Of a stretch of DNA of 64,000 nt, positions 34,339 to 44,740 are shown piece after piece. The DNA lies in assembly GCF_014763045.1 (NCBI RefSeq), contig NZ_JACTAG010000003.1, positions 186,001-250,000 on the forward strand, given 5' to 3'. This DNA comes from Sulfitobacter aestuariivivens. Its GTDB lineage: Bacteria; Pseudomonadota; Alphaproteobacteria; Rhodobacterales; Rhodobacteraceae. The notes beneath the pieces were generated by a model that was given only the letters and a program-made list of their open reading frames with translations, was not told the DNA's origin and did not search any database. The stretch's first letter is position 1. The number at the start of each line of letters is the position of its first letter. A program made the position numbers and the translations under genes.

Positions 34339-35106
34339 ATGGCTAAAGCTGCACAATTGAAAGTATCCGATGAAGTCGCGATCTCGATCCAGCAGATGAA
34401 CAAGTGGTACGGCACGTTCCACGTGCTGCGCGACATTGATCTGACCGTCTACCAGGGCGAGCGGATCGTGATCTGCGGGCCTTCAGGCTCGGGCAAATCC
34501 ACGCTGATCCGGTGCATCAACGCGCTGGAAGAGCATCAGAAGGGGTCGATAGAGGTGGATGGCACGCTGTTGTCCTCGGACCTCAAGAACATCGACAAGA
34601 TCCGATCGGAGGTTGGCATGTGCTTTCAGCACTTCAACCTGTTCCCGCATCTGACGATCCTTGAGAACTGTACGCTGGCCCCGATCTGGGTGCGCAAAAC
34701 GCCCAAGAAGGAAGCCGAGGAAACGGCGATGCATTTCCTTGAGAAGGTGAAGATCCCCGATCAGGCGAACAAGTATCCCGGTCAACTGTCGGGCGGGCAG
34801 CAGCAGCGTGTGGCGATTGCCCGCAGTCTGTGCATGCGTCCGCGGATCATGCTGTTTGATGAACCGACATCGGCGCTGGACCCAGAGATGATCAAGGAAG
34901 TGCTCGATACCATGATCGAGCTTGCCGAAGAGGGCATGACCATGCTTTGCGTGACGCACGAGATGGGCTTTGCCCGTCAGGTGGCGAACCGCGTGATCTT
35001 TATGGATGAAGGTCAGATCGTGGAACAGAACGAACCCGAAGAGTTCTTTAACAACCCGCAGTCGCCCCGGACGCAGCTGTTTCTCAGCCAGATCCTGGGT
35101 CACTAG
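34339..35106 (+). CDS. aapP: General L-amino acid ABC transporter, ATP-binding protein AapP
   Basis: The 255-residue ATPase has Walker [10 protein letters not shown], the signature LSGGQQQR, Walker [15 protein letters not shown] and the H-loop His in [10 protein letters not shown]. It powers AapQM. AGGGAGGG lies about 9 bases before the ATG. The operon aapJQMP is closed by the terminator at 35133. Confidence 0.96.
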   Translation: MAKAAQLKVSDEVAISIQQMNKWYGTFHVLRDIDLTVYQGERIVICGPSGSGKSTLIRCINALEEHQKGSIEVDGTLLSSDLKNIDKIRSEVGMCFQHFNLFPHLTILENCTLAPIWVRKTPKKEAEETAMHFLEKVKIPDQANKYPGQLSGGQQQRVAIARSLCMRPRIMLFDEPTSALDPEMIKEVLDTMIELAEEGMTMLCVTHEMGFARQVANRVIFMDEGQIVEQNEPEEFFNNPQSPRTQLFLSQILGH

Positions 35107-35132
35107 CACCCTCGCTGGCTGTACTATTCCAG

Positions 35133-35169
35133 ACGCATTGCCCTTAGGGGCAGTGCGTTTTTCATTTTT
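35133..35169 (+). terminator. Rho-independent terminator after aapP
   Basis: ACGCATTGCCC and GGGCAGTGCGT pair with one T-G mismatch around a TTAG loop and are followed by TTTTTCATTTTTA. The DUF1330 ribosome-binding site starts immediately after. Confidence 0.85.
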
Positions 35170-35181
35170 AGGGAGCATTTG

Positions 35182-35469
35182 ATGCCAGCGATTTTGACTG
35201 CAACGATTTCCATCAAGGATATGGAAAAGATGATGGCCTATGGCGAGAAGGCGATGCCGACGATCCTGGCGCATGAGGGAGAGATGCTGTACCGCGCGCA
35301 GACTGTGGACGTATTGCGGGGGGCGGCGGATCACACGTTTTCTACCGCGTTCCGTTTTCCGGATGTTGCGGCGGTGAAAGGCTGGTTCAACAGTCCCGAA
35401 TATGAGGCCCTGCACGCGCTGAGAAACGAGGCGGCAGACGTCACCTTTGTGGTGCACGAAGAGGTCTAG
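35182..35469 (+). CDS. DUF1330-family small protein
   Basis: The 95-residue protein has the ferredoxin-like DUF1330 pattern, with RAQTVDVLRGA, FPDVAAVKGWFNSPEY and a terminal VVHEEV. The function of the family is unknown. GGGAG lies 6 bases before the ATG at 35182. It is downstream of the aapP terminator and converges with the SixA-like gene after 15 bases. Confidence 0.85.
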   Translation: MPAILTATISIKDMEKMMAYGEKAMPTILAHEGEMLYRAQTVDVLRGAADHTFSTAFRFPDVAAVKGWFNSPEYEALHALRNEAADVTFVVHEEV

Positions 35470-35484
35470 GTCGCGTTGGCGGCG

Positions 35485-35976
35485 TCACAGGTCGCGCGGC
35501 ACGACAAACCGCCGCGCAGTCGCCTGACCCCAGTCGGCATCCCGCCAGTCGTCGATCTCGAAATCCGCGACAAGGGTGGCCCCGGTGGGATACTGATCGA
35601 ATTTGGGATGATCGGGGCGTTGGGCAAGCACCTCGGACGCGGTGATTGAAATGCCGGGATTGTGACCCAGCATCAGCACGACCTGTCCTGTTGCCTGCCG
35701 CATCACGTGCAGGATGTCATTGTGGGTGGCGAGGTAAAGATCGCGTGTGAACCGGGTGTCGATGCCATCGGGAAGATCGAGACCCAGCAGGGTTTCACCG
35801 GTCCGCTTGGCCGAGGAACAGAGCACCTGATCCGGCAGGATCTTTTCGCGCCGCAACCAGTCCCCCAGTGCGGCCGAGGCCTGCTGCCCGCGTGCGTTCA
35901 AAGGCCGGTCATGATCTGACGCAGCACCGCTGGACCAGTCCGATTTTGCGTGTCGCATCAGGATCAGGGTTTTCAT
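35485..35976 (-). CDS. SixA-like histidine phosphatase
   Basis: The 163-residue protein begins [16 protein letters not shown], the RHG motif with phosphohistidine His9, and has a second His in LMLGHNPGI. SixA-type enzymes remove phosphate from phosphohistidine in signalling proteins. The start at 35976 has AGGAG upstream; the frame is open to 36342 but that extension is inside the next gene. It overlaps the Fe-S protein gene by 4 bases. Confidence 0.9.
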   Translation of the reverse strand: MKTLILMRHAKSDWSSGAASDHDRPLNARGQQASAALGDWLRREKILPDQVLCSSAKRTGETLLGLDLPDGIDTRFTRDLYLATHNDILHVMRQATGQVVLMLGHNPGISITASEVLAQRPDHPKFDQYPTGATLVADFEIDDWRDADWGQATARRFVVPRDL

Positions 35977-36632
35977 CGCGCGCTCCTGTGGAAATGGGCC
36001 ATGTGGTAGGCTGATTGTACGGGCAGTCTGCCAAAGCTTTGTGACACCGGGCAAGCGCGGCGTGCAGCGCAGCCATGATCCATGCAGTCGGCGCCGGGGG
36101 GCGTGTCGAGGTATGCCTTGCAGCCGGCCACGTCGTAACCTTCCGGCGTCAGGGCGCTGACGGGGCAGGCGGCGCGGCAGGGCTGGTCGGGGCACGTCTC
36201 GCACGGGCTGTCCGGAAAGGGTGGAAGGGCGAGGCGTTCGGGCAGGGCGAGCGCACCGCGGAAAGACACAAAAAGACCTGCGGTATCGTGGACCAGAAAA
36301 TTGATTGGCGAGGCATGGATGCGGCCCGTTCGTGTGGCCCATGTGAAGAAGGGCAGGAAGGGCGGGCCACCGAAAGGAAAGACGGGTTTTGCACCGATTT
36401 CTGCCGCGAGGGCGCTGATGACACGTGTAGACCAGCGGTCTATCGGATCAGGTTTGCCATCCGCACATTCCGGGCTTTGGGTGAAGGCGGGCCAAAAACG
36501 CGGTTCATCCGGGCCAAGCATCACAAGCGTCTTGCAGCCTTCGGGAGCCGTGTCTTTTTCGTTTGGGTGAAATGCGCCGAGTACGCTGAGATGACGCGTG
36601 CGGGCGGCGTCCTCTAGGGCGGCGTAGGTCAT
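35973..36632 (-). CDS. Ferredoxin-like protein with two 4Fe-4S clusters
   Basis: The 219-residue protein has a C-terminal pair of Cys clusters: [14 protein letters not shown] and, after about 30 residues, [13 protein letters not shown]. These fit two [4Fe-4S] centres. The N-terminal half (about 1-135) resembles the QueG-like fold around [19 protein letters not shown]. No substrate is clear. It overlaps argB and the SixA-like gene by 4 bases each, so the three are one operon. Confidence 0.85.
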   Translation of the reverse strand: MTYAALEDAARTRHLSVLGAFHPNEKDTAPEGCKTLVMLGPDEPRFWPAFTQSPECADGKPDPIDRWSTRVISALAAEIGAKPVFPFGGPPFLPFFTWATRTGRIHASPINFLVHDTAGLFVSFRGALALPERLALPPFPDSPCETCPDQPCRAACPVSALTPEGYDVAGCKAYLDTPPGADCMDHGCAARRACPVSQSFGRLPVQSAYHMAHFHRSAR

Positions 36633-37492
36633 CCGGTGCGAATGATGCTGCCGGCGCCGTGCTCTGTGAAAAGCTCGAGCAGGCAGGCGTTGGGGGCGCG
36701 GCCATCAAGGATGACCGCAGCGCGCACACCGCCGTTCAGCGCCGCCAGCGCGGTCTGGGTTTTGGGGATCATTCCGCCCGCAATGGAGCCATCGGCGATC
36801 ATGTCGGCGATCTGGCGCGAGGTCAGTTCGGTCAGCACCTCGCCTTCGGCGTTCTTGACGCCAGCCACATCTGTAAGCAGCAGCAAACGATCCGCCTTGA
36901 GAGCAGAAGCAATTGCCCCGGCGGCGGTGTCGCCGTTGATGTTGAAGGTTTCGCCTGCACGACCCATGCCCAGCGGGGCGATTACGGGGATAATGCCCTT
37001 GTCTGCCAGATCGCGCAGCACGCGGGGGTTCACCTCGGACGGTTTGCCGACCAGTCCCAGAGCCGGGTTTTCAGCATCGCAGACGATCAGCCCGCTGTCT
37101 TTGCCCGACAGCCCAACGGCGCGCCCACCCTGGGCGGAAATGGCCTGCACGATCCGCGCATTGACGGAGCCGGAGAGGACCATTTCGACCACTTCCATGG
37201 TGGCAGCGTCGGTGACGCGTTTGCCGTCAACGAAGTCTGATTTGATCTTCAGACGGTCCAGCATCTGGTTGATCATGGGCCCGCCGCCGTGCACGACAAC
37301 GGGGTTCACGCCGACCTGCCGCATCAGGGTCACGTCGCGTGCGAATTCGTTCATCGCCGCATCACTGCCCATGGCGTGACCGCCCAGCTTGATCACAACG
37401 GTTGCGTCCGCATAGCGCTGCAAATAGGGCAGCGCCTGGCTGAGAGTTTGCGCTGTGGCGATCCAATCGCGGTTCATGTCTTGTGTTCTCAT
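36629..37492 (-). CDS. argB: Acetylglutamate kinase
   Basis: The 287-residue enzyme phosphorylates N-acetylglutamate in arginine synthesis. Motifs include [29 protein letters not shown], and [16 protein letters not shown]. The start at 37492 has GAGGA about 6 bases upstream; the track extends to 37540, but that part is not in the family. It follows engB after a 122-base gap. Confidence 0.96.
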   Translation of the reverse strand: MRTQDMNRDWIATAQTLSQALPYLQRYADATVVIKLGGHAMGSDAAMNEFARDVTLMRQVGVNPVVVHGGGPMINQMLDRLKIKSDFVDGKRVTDAATMEVVEMVLSGSVNARIVQAISAQGGRAVGLSGKDSGLIVCDAENPALGLVGKPSEVNPRVLRDLADKGIIPVIAPLGMGRAGETFNINGDTAAGAIASALKADRLLLLTDVAGVKNAEGEVLTELTSRQIADMIADGSIAGGMIPKTQTALAALNGGVRAAVILDGRAPNACLLELFTEHGAGSIIRTG

Positions 37493-37614
37493 GTCTGTCC
37501 TCGCCCGGCGGATCATAAGAATTTGCGCGGGATGTGCCACCTTTGAAATCGCAGCGCGTGGCGGCGTTTGCGATAGCGCTTAACTGGCCAGATGGATCAG
37601 GGGGTTGGTACCCG

Positions 37615-38268
37615 TTATTCCAGCGTGGCGATGATGGCCCGCAGAGTAGGAATGCCCCACCCCTTTTCGGAGCTTGTGACAATCAGTTCAGGAAAGGCGG
37701 CGGGGTGTTTTGACAGCGCGCCGCGCACCTGATCCAGCGCCTTTGCGCGTTCCTTTTCCTTGACCTTGTCCGCCTTGGTCAACACGACCTGAAAGGTGAC
37801 GGCAGCGCTGTCGAGAAGGGACATGATTTCGTCGTCTACCTTTTTGACACCGTGGCGCGCGTCGATCAGCACAAAGGCGCGGCGCAGTGTCTGTCGGCCC
37901 GAGAGGTATCTTTTCAGCAGGCGCTGCCACTTTTCGACGACCGGCAGGGGGGCATTGGCATAGCCATAGCCCGGCAGGTCTACCAGATAATGGCTTTCAC
38001 CGGCGGTGAAGTAGTTGATTTCCTGTGTCCGGCCGGGCGTGTTGGACGCGCGGGCCAGTGCCTTGGTGCCTGTCAGCGCGTTGATCAGCGTCGATTTGCC
38101 CACGTTGGAGCGCCCGGCAAAACACACCTCCATCCGGTCAGGGGGGGGCAGGCCGTCCATCGCGACCACGCCTTTGACAAAGATCGTCTCTCCCGCAAAG
38201 AGCAGGCGGCCCTGTTCAAGGATCTGCGGATCAGGCTCTTCCGAGACCGGGAACGGCAGGGCGGTCAT
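37615..38268 (-). CDS. engB: Ribosome-biogenesis GTPase YihA/EngB
   Basis: The 217-residue GTPase has G1 AGRSNVGKSTLINAL, G3 DLPGYGYA, G4 TKADK and G5 SSEKGWG. EngB is needed for 50S assembly. The ATG at 38268 overlaps the MOSC stop in ATGA; the upstream open frame to 38322 is not part of the family. It precedes argB. Confidence 0.96.
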   Translation of the reverse strand: MTALPFPVSEEPDPQILEQGRLLFAGETIFVKGVVAMDGLPPPDRMEVCFAGRSNVGKSTLINALTGTKALARASNTPGRTQEINYFTAGESHYLVDLPGYGYANAPLPVVEKWQRLLKRYLSGRQTLRRAFVLIDARHGVKKVDDEIMSLLDSAAVTFQVVLTKADKVKEKERAKALDQVRGALSKHPAAFPELIVTSSEKGWGIPTLRAIIATLE

Positions 38269-39002
38269 GTGGTTTGCACCACGTTTCCAAGCTGCAGTGT
38301 GCCACCTTTGATGACCTCGCATCGGACCGAGAAGTCCTGATGGCCAAAGCTTTCGAGTGCCGCCAGAGTGTCAGCGTCGCGCTGGCCGGTGTCGGGATTT
38401 GCGGTTGTCGCGATGCAGCGGTCGGTGCGTTCGCGCGGGCGCAGAATGCAGTCACCAATGGTGATGTCGCGGCCTATCCAGTCAAATTCTGCCCAGGGGG
38501 CCTCGCTGTCGAACCAGATATTGCCGCGCCAGCGGTGAAGCGACAGCGCCTGTTCCATCTGCACTTCAACGGCGCGGTGGGACGCGAGGTTGCATAGGGT
38601 CACCGAAGGGAAATCGCTGTCGGTGTAGCCGCGTCCGTCAAGGCGCATGACACTGGCGGGTTGGGCGCGGGTGTGGGGCACCAGTTGGCTGACCCAGTCG
38701 ATCAGGGCGTTTGCATCTGTATCGGGGTTCACGCTGAGCGTGGGGAGGTCCGGGTGGCTGAGGCTGACGATGCCGCTGTCCTCATCCAGCTGCGAGGTAA
38801 TCGCCATCAGTTCGGGCGATTTCGACACCCGGCTGAAGTTGGCGCAATGCGCCCAGACGCCCGGTTCCGCCTTGGCGGCCTCGTGGGCAATGGCCCAGAC
38901 CCGGTCATAGGGCATGGATTGCCCGGCATGCAGTGTGACGCGGTTGAGCGACTCTCGGCCGTGGCTCTTGATCGGATGCCGATAGAGCGCGGTGATCTGC
39001 AT
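38265..39002 (-). CDS. MOSC-domain protein
   Basis: The 245-residue protein has the N-terminal MOSC beta-barrel (YRHPIKSHGRESL, LHAGQSMPYDRVWAI) and the C-terminal MOSC domain with Cys in RTDRCIATTANPDTG, which transfers sulphur or binds molybdenum cofactor in related enzymes. The family includes sulphur carriers and molybdenum cofactor proteins such as YcbX. It overlaps yidC and engB. Confidence 0.88.
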   Translation of the reverse strand: MQITALYRHPIKSHGRESLNRVTLHAGQSMPYDRVWAIAHEAAKAEPGVWAHCANFSRVSKSPELMAITSQLDEDSGIVSLSHPDLPTLSVNPDTDANALIDWVSQLVPHTRAQPASVMRLDGRGYTDSDFPSVTLCNLASHRAVEVQMEQALSLHRWRGNIWFDSEAPWAEFDWIGRDITIGDCILRPRERTDRCIATTANPDTGQRDADTLAALESFGHQDFSVRCEVIKGGTLQLGNVVQTT

Positions 39003-40858
39003 TACTTTTTGCCCTTGGCGGGCGGGGTGCTGTCCGTTTCCGCCTTGGATTTGCGTTTGAAGCCGCTGGTAATGTTGCCCAGAAGGTCAGGTTTGTAGCC
39101 CTGACTGCGCATGATCAGATACTGCTGGGTGAAGGTGATCGTGTTGTTGGCGATCCAGTAGACGACCAGACCACTGGCAAAGCTGCCAAGCATGAACATG
39201 AAGACCCAAGGCATCCAGGCAAAAATCATCTGCTGCGTTGGGTCTGTGGGTGCCGGGTTCAGCTTTTGCTGGAGCCACATGGAAATACCCAGCAGCAGCG
39301 GCAAGATGCCGATAAAGACCAGCGCCATGATGCTGCCCGGTTCCGGGCCAGCCCAAGGGAAGAGGCCCCAGAAGTTCATGATCGAGGTCGGATCGGGTGC
39401 GCTGAGGTCCTGGAAGGGGCCAAAGAAGGGGGCGTGGCGCAGTTCAATGGTGACAAAGATCACCTTGTAGAGGGAAAAGAAGATCGGGATTTGCAACAGG
39501 ATCGGCAGACAGCCCGCCGCCGGGTTCACCTTTTCTTTTTTGTAGAGCGCCATCATGCCTTGCTGCATTTTTTGACGGTCGTCGCCCGCTTCTTTCTTGA
39601 GCTTCTCCATTTCTGGCTGAAGCTCTTTCATCTTGGCCATCGACACATAGGATTTATAGGCCAGCGGAAACAGCACCGCCTTGATGATCAGCGTCAGGCC
39701 AATGATCGCCCAGCCCATGTTGCCGATGAGCTTGTTGAGTTCGTGGAGCAACCAGAAAATTGGTTTGGTCAGGAAAAAGAACCAGCCCCAGTCGATACTG
39801 TCGATGAAGTTGGTCACGCCCTTGGATTCGTAGTCCCGCAGGACTTCCCATTCCTTGGCTCCGGCGAAGAGCTGCGTTGTCACTGTTGCAGTGGCACCTG
39901 GTTCGACTGTCTGGGTCGGCAGGCGGGCGAAAGCGCGATAGACGTCACGGTTTGCATCATAGGTCAGGGCCTTGTCGAAAACCTGAGCGGCGTCGGGGAT
40001 CAGCACGGCCTGCCAGTAGTGCGCGGTAAAGCCGATCCAGCCATCGTTGGTGTCTTCGGTTACAATGGCCGGACGGCCCCATTTCGGGTTCACTTCCGCG
40101 TCCTGAATGTCATCCCAATCGGTCTCTGCAAGCTCCCCTTGCGACATGGCGACCGCGCCTTCGTGCAGAATAAAGAAATTCTTGAGATCTTCTGGTTCGC
40201 CATGCTGCGCGATCATGCCGTAGGGCGCCATGGCGACAGAGGCGTCGGCGTTGTTGGTGACTGTCTGGGTGACGGTGAACATGAAGTCGTCGTCCACCGC
40301 GATCTCGCGGTTGAAAAGCTGGCCTGCGCCATTGTCCCAGCTCAGGGTGACCGGGTTGCCGGGGCTCAGGCTGTCGCCTGAAACAAGGCTCCACAGTGTG
40401 TCGGGTGTGGGGACGGCGGACGGGTCAACGCCGCTGCCGGGTGCCCAGCCGTGCAGGGCGTAATAGGCGCCGGGGTTGCCCTCAGGCGAGAGCATTGTCA
40501 CAATTTCGGCGTCCGCGTTCTGAGTGACGCGATAATCGTTCAGCTTCAGATCATCGATGCGCCCACCCAGCAGGGAGATGGACCCGGACAGATGCGGAGT
40601 TGTGATGTCCACGCGAGGGGCTTCGGCCAACGATTGCGCCGGGGTTTCGGTGCCGGAGGCGACTGAAGGCGCTGCCGCGGTCGCTGCCGGAGCAGCGGGC
40701 ACGGTGGCGTCATCCGTTTGGGTGCCGGTGCCGGTGCCGGTTTCGGTAGCAGTCTGGCCGGGATCAACCTCGGGCGGTGGGAAAAGCGCGAACCAAACCA
40801 GGATCACGAGAAAACTGAGCGCAGTCGCAAGAATAAGGTTCTTGTTGTTGTCGTCCAT
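39002..40858 (-). CDS. yidC: Membrane protein insertase YidC
   Basis: The 618-residue insertase starts MDDNNKNLILATALSFLVIL, with a signal-anchor helix, a large periplasmic domain (about 60-340) and five C-terminal helices with the conserved hydrophilic groove. Motifs include GWAIIGLTLIIKAVLFPLAYKSY, PILLQIPIFFSLYKV and IANNTITFTQQYLIM. YidC inserts membrane proteins alone or with SecYEG. The start at 40858 has AGGTGG about 8 bases upstream; a GTG at 40870 is possible. It is separated from rpmH-rnpA-yidD by three unrelated genes. Confidence 0.97.
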   Translation of the reverse strand: MDDNNKNLILATALSFLVILVWFALFPPPEVDPGQTATETGTGTGTQTDDATVPAAPAATAAAPSVASGTETPAQSLAEAPRVDITTPHLSGSISLLGGRIDDLKLNDYRVTQNADAEIVTMLSPEGNPGAYYALHGWAPGSGVDPSAVPTPDTLWSLVSGDSLSPGNPVTLSWDNGAGQLFNREIAVDDDFMFTVTQTVTNNADASVAMAPYGMIAQHGEPEDLKNFFILHEGAVAMSQGELAETDWDDIQDAEVNPKWGRPAIVTEDTNDGWIGFTAHYWQAVLIPDAAQVFDKALTYDANRDVYRAFARLPTQTVEPGATATVTTQLFAGAKEWEVLRDYESKGVTNFIDSIDWGWFFFLTKPIFWLLHELNKLIGNMGWAIIGLTLIIKAVLFPLAYKSYVSMAKMKELQPEMEKLKKEAGDDRQKMQQGMMALYKKEKVNPAAGCLPILLQIPIFFSLYKVIFVTIELRHAPFFGPFQDLSAPDPTSIMNFWGLFPWAGPEPGSIMALVFIGILPLLLGISMWLQQKLNPAPTDPTQQMIFAWMPWVFMFMLGSFASGLVVYWIANNTITFTQQYLIMRSQGYKPDLLGNITSGFKRKSKAETDSTPPAKGKK

Positions 40859-41109
40859 AGGGACAGCCACCTGATGTCTGATGCCGTGTGATATCAGCGT
40901 GGTTCAACAGAGGTGCAGCCCAAAGGTCAAGCAGATTCGCCGCGAAATTGGGGCTGAGCAGAGGTTCACCCGGACAAAGCCGACATAGCCATCGGTGTGA
41001 TGCCTGGCATCATCGCCTCAGCAAGGGATCCCGCATGCCAGGGCTCGTCGATTCAGGGGGGAGCTGCCAGGCAAATGCCCAGCGAATTGCATGCCCCCGC
41101 GGGGACAAT

Positions 41110-42654
41110 TCATCGATGCGACCGACCATCCATTATCTGAGGCACATCTTCCAGCTTTGCGTTGTGGTTGGCGATCCAGTCGAGCGTTTGCTCAAAAGGC
41201 ATGGGGCGGGCAATGCCGTAACCCTGCACATGATTGCAGCCCAGCTGTGCAAGCAGCACGTGTTCGCCGACCGACTCGACCCCTTCGGCGAGGGTTTCAA
41301 CGCCCAGTCTTTCGGCCATGGTCAGGATGGCGCTGATCATGCGCTGCTGTTCAGGGTCGCGATCGGCGCGCTTTACAAAGCTGCGGTCGATCTTGATCCG
41401 GCTGACCGAAAACCGCCGGATCGAGGTTAGCGAAGCATGCCCGGTGCCAAAGTCATCAAGATCAATCTGGCAGCCAAGGTCCCTCAACGCATTGATATTG
41501 CGCGTTACCATATCTGCGGGCGCGCCTGCCATGACGGTTTCCAGCACCTCGACCGCCAATCGGTCTGGAGCAAGATCAAAGCGGTCGAATTCCCACTTGA
41601 TCTTGTCTACCAACTGGGGATTGCCCAATTCGGGTCCGGCGAAATTGACCCCGACCTGCGGTACCCTGAAACCTGCATTGTCCCATGATTTCAGGGCCGT
41701 AAAAGCATGATACATCATCACTTCAGCCAGTCGCTCAAGCAGGTTCGCCTGTTCTATAGCGGGCAGAAATTCCATCGGGGCAATCATGCCGCGTGTGGGG
41801 TGGGACCAGCGCGCCAGAGCCTCAAAACCAGTGACCTGTCCGGTGTCGGTGGAAATCTGGGGCTGAAACCATGGCTTGATTTGCCCACAGTCAAGCGCCT
41901 GCGCAACGTCATCCAGCAACGAAGACCGGGTCGCTGCGTCCCGGCGCATCTGATCGGAGTAGGCACGGATTGCGCAGGGCCCGCTATTTTGTCCGGCGCG
42001 CAGGGCGGTTGCAGCTGCGGCGATCCAATCTGCGCTGGTGGTACCGGGTGCACGTGCGTGCTGGCAAAAGCCGATGGCCGCCGAGATATGGACGGTGGTG
42101 CCATCCAGAGGAAACGGGTCTTCCAGAGCGGATTGGAGACGTGCCGCGGTCTGGATGCAGGTTTCCAGATCAAGCCTGCGCACCGGGTTCAGGCAAATGG
42201 CAAATCGCGCATCGCCCATCTGGCCGATGTAATCATCCGCCCTGAGCGTGGCCAGCAGGCGTTCACCGGTGCATTGGATGATCGAATCCGCACCCGCCTG
42301 TCCGTTTCTTTCGACAACCCTATCGAAGTCCTCAAGCGCGATGTAATAGACCACCGAATGGTGGCCGGTGTTATGGAGAGACTGAAAGGTTACCTCGGTC
42401 AGTTTTTCAAATGCGGGCCGCTGCATGAGACCGCTGACCGCGTCACGTCCAACGTGAGGCGTTTCGCGCAAGCCGCCTGAAAGGAAATATGCCAGCGGTA
42501 GGACGACGGATACCGTGATCAGCGCAGCCTCCCCCCCCAGCCAGAAGGCGGCCAGCGATATGGCAGGCCAAAATGCCAGCGCTGCCGGCGCTGCCCACAG
42601 CGCCGCCGCCCGTCTCTGAAAAGAGGCCCCTGGCCGAAATGGTAACAGCGCCAT
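41110..42654 (-). CDS. c-di-GMP phosphodiesterase with degenerate GGDEF and intact EAL domain
   Basis: The 513-residue protein has two hydrophobic segments (about 18-38 and 42-60), then a GGDEF domain whose active-site motif is replaced by QMGDAR (about 145-150), and an EAL domain (about 255-500). The EAL core is intact: FEALARWSHP (278-280), DDFGTG, KIDRSF and EGVES. It should break c-di-GMP and probably lacks cyclase activity; the GGDEF half may bind GTP. The start at 42654 has GGGGAA about 7 bases upstream. It is transcribed alone. Confidence 0.9.
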   Translation of the reverse strand: MALLPFRPGASFQRRAAALWAAPAALAFWPAISLAAFWLGGEAALITVSVVLPLAYFLSGGLRETPHVGRDAVSGLMQRPAFEKLTEVTFQSLHNTGHHSVVYYIALEDFDRVVERNGQAGADSIIQCTGERLLATLRADDYIGQMGDARFAICLNPVRRLDLETCIQTAARLQSALEDPFPLDGTTVHISAAIGFCQHARAPGTTSADWIAAAATALRAGQNSGPCAIRAYSDQMRRDAATRSSLLDDVAQALDCGQIKPWFQPQISTDTGQVTGFEALARWSHPTRGMIAPMEFLPAIEQANLLERLAEVMMYHAFTALKSWDNAGFRVPQVGVNFAGPELGNPQLVDKIKWEFDRFDLAPDRLAVEVLETVMAGAPADMVTRNINALRDLGCQIDLDDFGTGHASLTSIRRFSVSRIKIDRSFVKRADRDPEQQRMISAILTMAERLGVETLAEGVESVGEHVLLAQLGCNHVQGYGIARPMPFEQTLDWIANHNAKLEDVPQIMDGRSHR

Positions 42655-42768
42655 GTCAATTCCCCATGTCCGGCGCACGCATTGTGGCGCCATGGAAATC
42701 AGACTAGACGGTGAGACATGTGGTGTGCGTTAACAGCACCCCGGAACTTTGCCCAAAATTTCCTAAAA

Positions 42769-43599
42769 CTATTCACACTCTCGCTGAAGGCCTGCAAAAT
42801 CAAAGAGGTTCGGATCCAGCAGATGTGAGGGCCGCGCATTCATCAATGCGCGAAACATCACCTGTCGGCGCCCCGGGCTGTTGCGTTCCCATCCGTCCAG
42901 GATGGCCTTGACCTGCTGGCGCTGCAGGCCGTCCTGAGAGCCGCAAAGATCGCAGGGAATGATGGGGTAACTCATGGCCCGCGCGAATTTTTCGCAGTCA
43001 ATTTCAGCCACATGCGCCAAGGGTCGGTAGACAAACAGATCGCCTTCTTCATTCAGCAACTTGGGCGGCATCGTGGCAAGCCTGCCGCCGTGAAAGAGGT
43101 TCATGAAGAAAGTTTCGAGAATGTCGTCGCGGTGATGGCCCAGCACAATGGCAGAGCAGCCTTCTTCGCGCGCAATCCGGTAGAGATGCCCGCGGCGCAG
43201 GCGCGAACAGAGCGCGCAGAACGTGCGGCCTGCGGGGATTTTGTCCATCACGATGGAATAGGTGTCCTGATATTCGATCCGATGCGGGACGCCCATCTTT
43301 TCCAGAAACGCGGGTAGCACGGTTGCCGGAAACCCGGGCTGGCCCTGATCAAGGTTGCAGGCGAGAATATCCACGGGCAACAGGCCGCGCCATTGCAGTT
43401 CGTGCAGCACGGCCAGCAGCGTATAGCTGTCCTTGCCGCCAGACAGGCAGACGAGCCATTTGGCACCCGGTTCGACCATGCCGTATTGATCGAGCGCTTC
43501 GCGGGTGGCGCGCACGATGCGCTTGCGCAGCTTCTTGAATTCGGTCGTTTGTGGTGCGCCCTGGAACAGCGCGTGGATCTCTTCGGGTTGATCAAGCAT
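42769..43599 (-). CDS. ttcA: tRNA 2-thiocytidine biosynthesis protein TtcA
   Basis: The 276-residue enzyme has the PP-loop [14 protein letters not shown], the CALC pair and CDLCGS, all needed for a 4Fe-4S-dependent thiolation of cytidine 32 in tRNA. It depends on IscS-type sulphur relay. The gene is transcribed opposite to the DUF900 hydrolase gene and upstream of the EAL gene on the same strand, with a 114-base gap that contains no terminator I can see. Confidence 0.95.
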   Translation of the reverse strand: MLDQPEEIHALFQGAPQTTEFKKLRKRIVRATREALDQYGMVEPGAKWLVCLSGGKDSYTLLAVLHELQWRGLLPVDILACNLDQGQPGFPATVLPAFLEKMGVPHRIEYQDTYSIVMDKIPAGRTFCALCSRLRRGHLYRIAREEGCSAIVLGHHRDDILETFFMNLFHGGRLATMPPKLLNEEGDLFVYRPLAHVAEIDCEKFARAMSYPIIPCDLCGSQDGLQRQQVKAILDGWERNSPGRRQVMFRALMNARPSHLLDPNLFDFAGLQRECE

Positions 43600-43759
43600 G
43601 GGTGTGGGCTCTGCCTTGTGGGTGGGCGTTATAGAGCATGCCAGCCATATGAATGCCAGTCGTTTGGGCGCAGCCGGACGCGCCGGATTTGGGATGCACT
43701 GGGAAGGTGTGTATAATCAGGGGTTGTATCTGTCGTCATTCAAGCATGGGAGGGATTAC

Positions 43760-44731
43760 ATGGATTATGTCTATTGCGTGCGCAGTGTGCGGGGGGACGC
43801 GTTTGTTGCGGAGCCCGGCGCCAACTATTTTCTCAAGGTGCCGAAGAACATCAAGCACCCCAGGCCGTCCCACCGGATCGAAAAGGACAAGTGGATCAAG
43901 GCGGTGATGGCTGAGGCGCGTCACGGGCCGCAGGATGACGGACCGGTGGGCGACATCGTGATCTATATCCATGGGTTCAACACACCGATGGATGTCATGA
44001 TGGAACGACATCGTCTGCTGCGCGAAGGGTTAGATCATCAGGGATTTGAGGGGGTCGTCATCAGCTTTGACTGGCCCAGCCACGACAAGGCGCTGAACTA
44101 TCTGGAAGATCGGACCGATGCCAAACTGACCGCCCTGCGGCTGGTGGATGAGGGCATCGCCAGTTTCGCGGCGATGCAGACGCCGGACTGTCAGATCAAC
44201 CTGCATCTGGTGGCCCATTCGATGGGGTGCTACGTGATCCGCGAGGCCTTTGATGACGCAGATGACCGGCCGCAAGTCGCGTCTCATAGTTGGTCCGTCA
44301 GTCAGGTGATCATGTTGTCCGGCGATGTGTCGGCCAGCTCCATGGCGGCGGGCGCGTCAAAGTCGAGTTCGCTTTACCGCCATTGCGTGCGGCTGACGAA
44401 CTATTTCAATCCCTTTGATGATGTCTTGTCCCTGTCCAATGTGAAGCGGATCGGCGTGTCGCCCCGGGTGGGGCGCGTCGGATTGCCGGATGAACGGCCG
44501 GGCAAGGCGGTGAACATCAATACGGGCAATTACTACGATGCCAACAAAGGCGACTTCGATCAGGTGCCGAACGCGGCGCATACATGGTATTTCCACGATC
44601 CGGTGATGATGGAGGATATGTATCGCACCATCAAAGGCGATACGGACCGCAATGAGATCCCCACGCGATTGCAGGGCAGTGCGGGCAATCTGGTGTTATG
44701 GCCTGCGGATCAGGACCCACCGATTGCGTAG
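43760..44731 (+). CDS. Alpha/beta hydrolase, DUF900 family
   Basis: The 323-residue protein has IVIYIHGFNTPMD near 85, nucleophile Ser in LVAHSMGCYVIRE, an Asp in ILFDDV-like NPFDDVL and a His late in the chain (HTWYFHDP), so a Ser-His-Asp triad is likely. No signal peptide is seen. The ATG at 43760 has GGGAGGGA about 4-8 bases upstream; an in-frame start at 43598 is rejected. Substrate unknown. It converges with yidD. Confidence 0.85.
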   Translation: MDYVYCVRSVRGDAFVAEPGANYFLKVPKNIKHPRPSHRIEKDKWIKAVMAEARHGPQDDGPVGDIVIYIHGFNTPMDVMMERHRLLREGLDHQGFEGVVISFDWPSHDKALNYLEDRTDAKLTALRLVDEGIASFAAMQTPDCQINLHLVAHSMGCYVIREAFDDADDRPQVASHSWSVSQVIMLSGDVSASSMAAGASKSSSLYRHCVRLTNYFNPFDDVLSLSNVKRIGVSPRVGRVGLPDERPGKAVNINTGNYYDANKGDFDQVPNAAHTWYFHDPVMMEDMYRTIKGDTDRNEIPTRLQGSAGNLVLWPADQDPPIA

Positions 44732-44740
44732 GGTTTGCGG

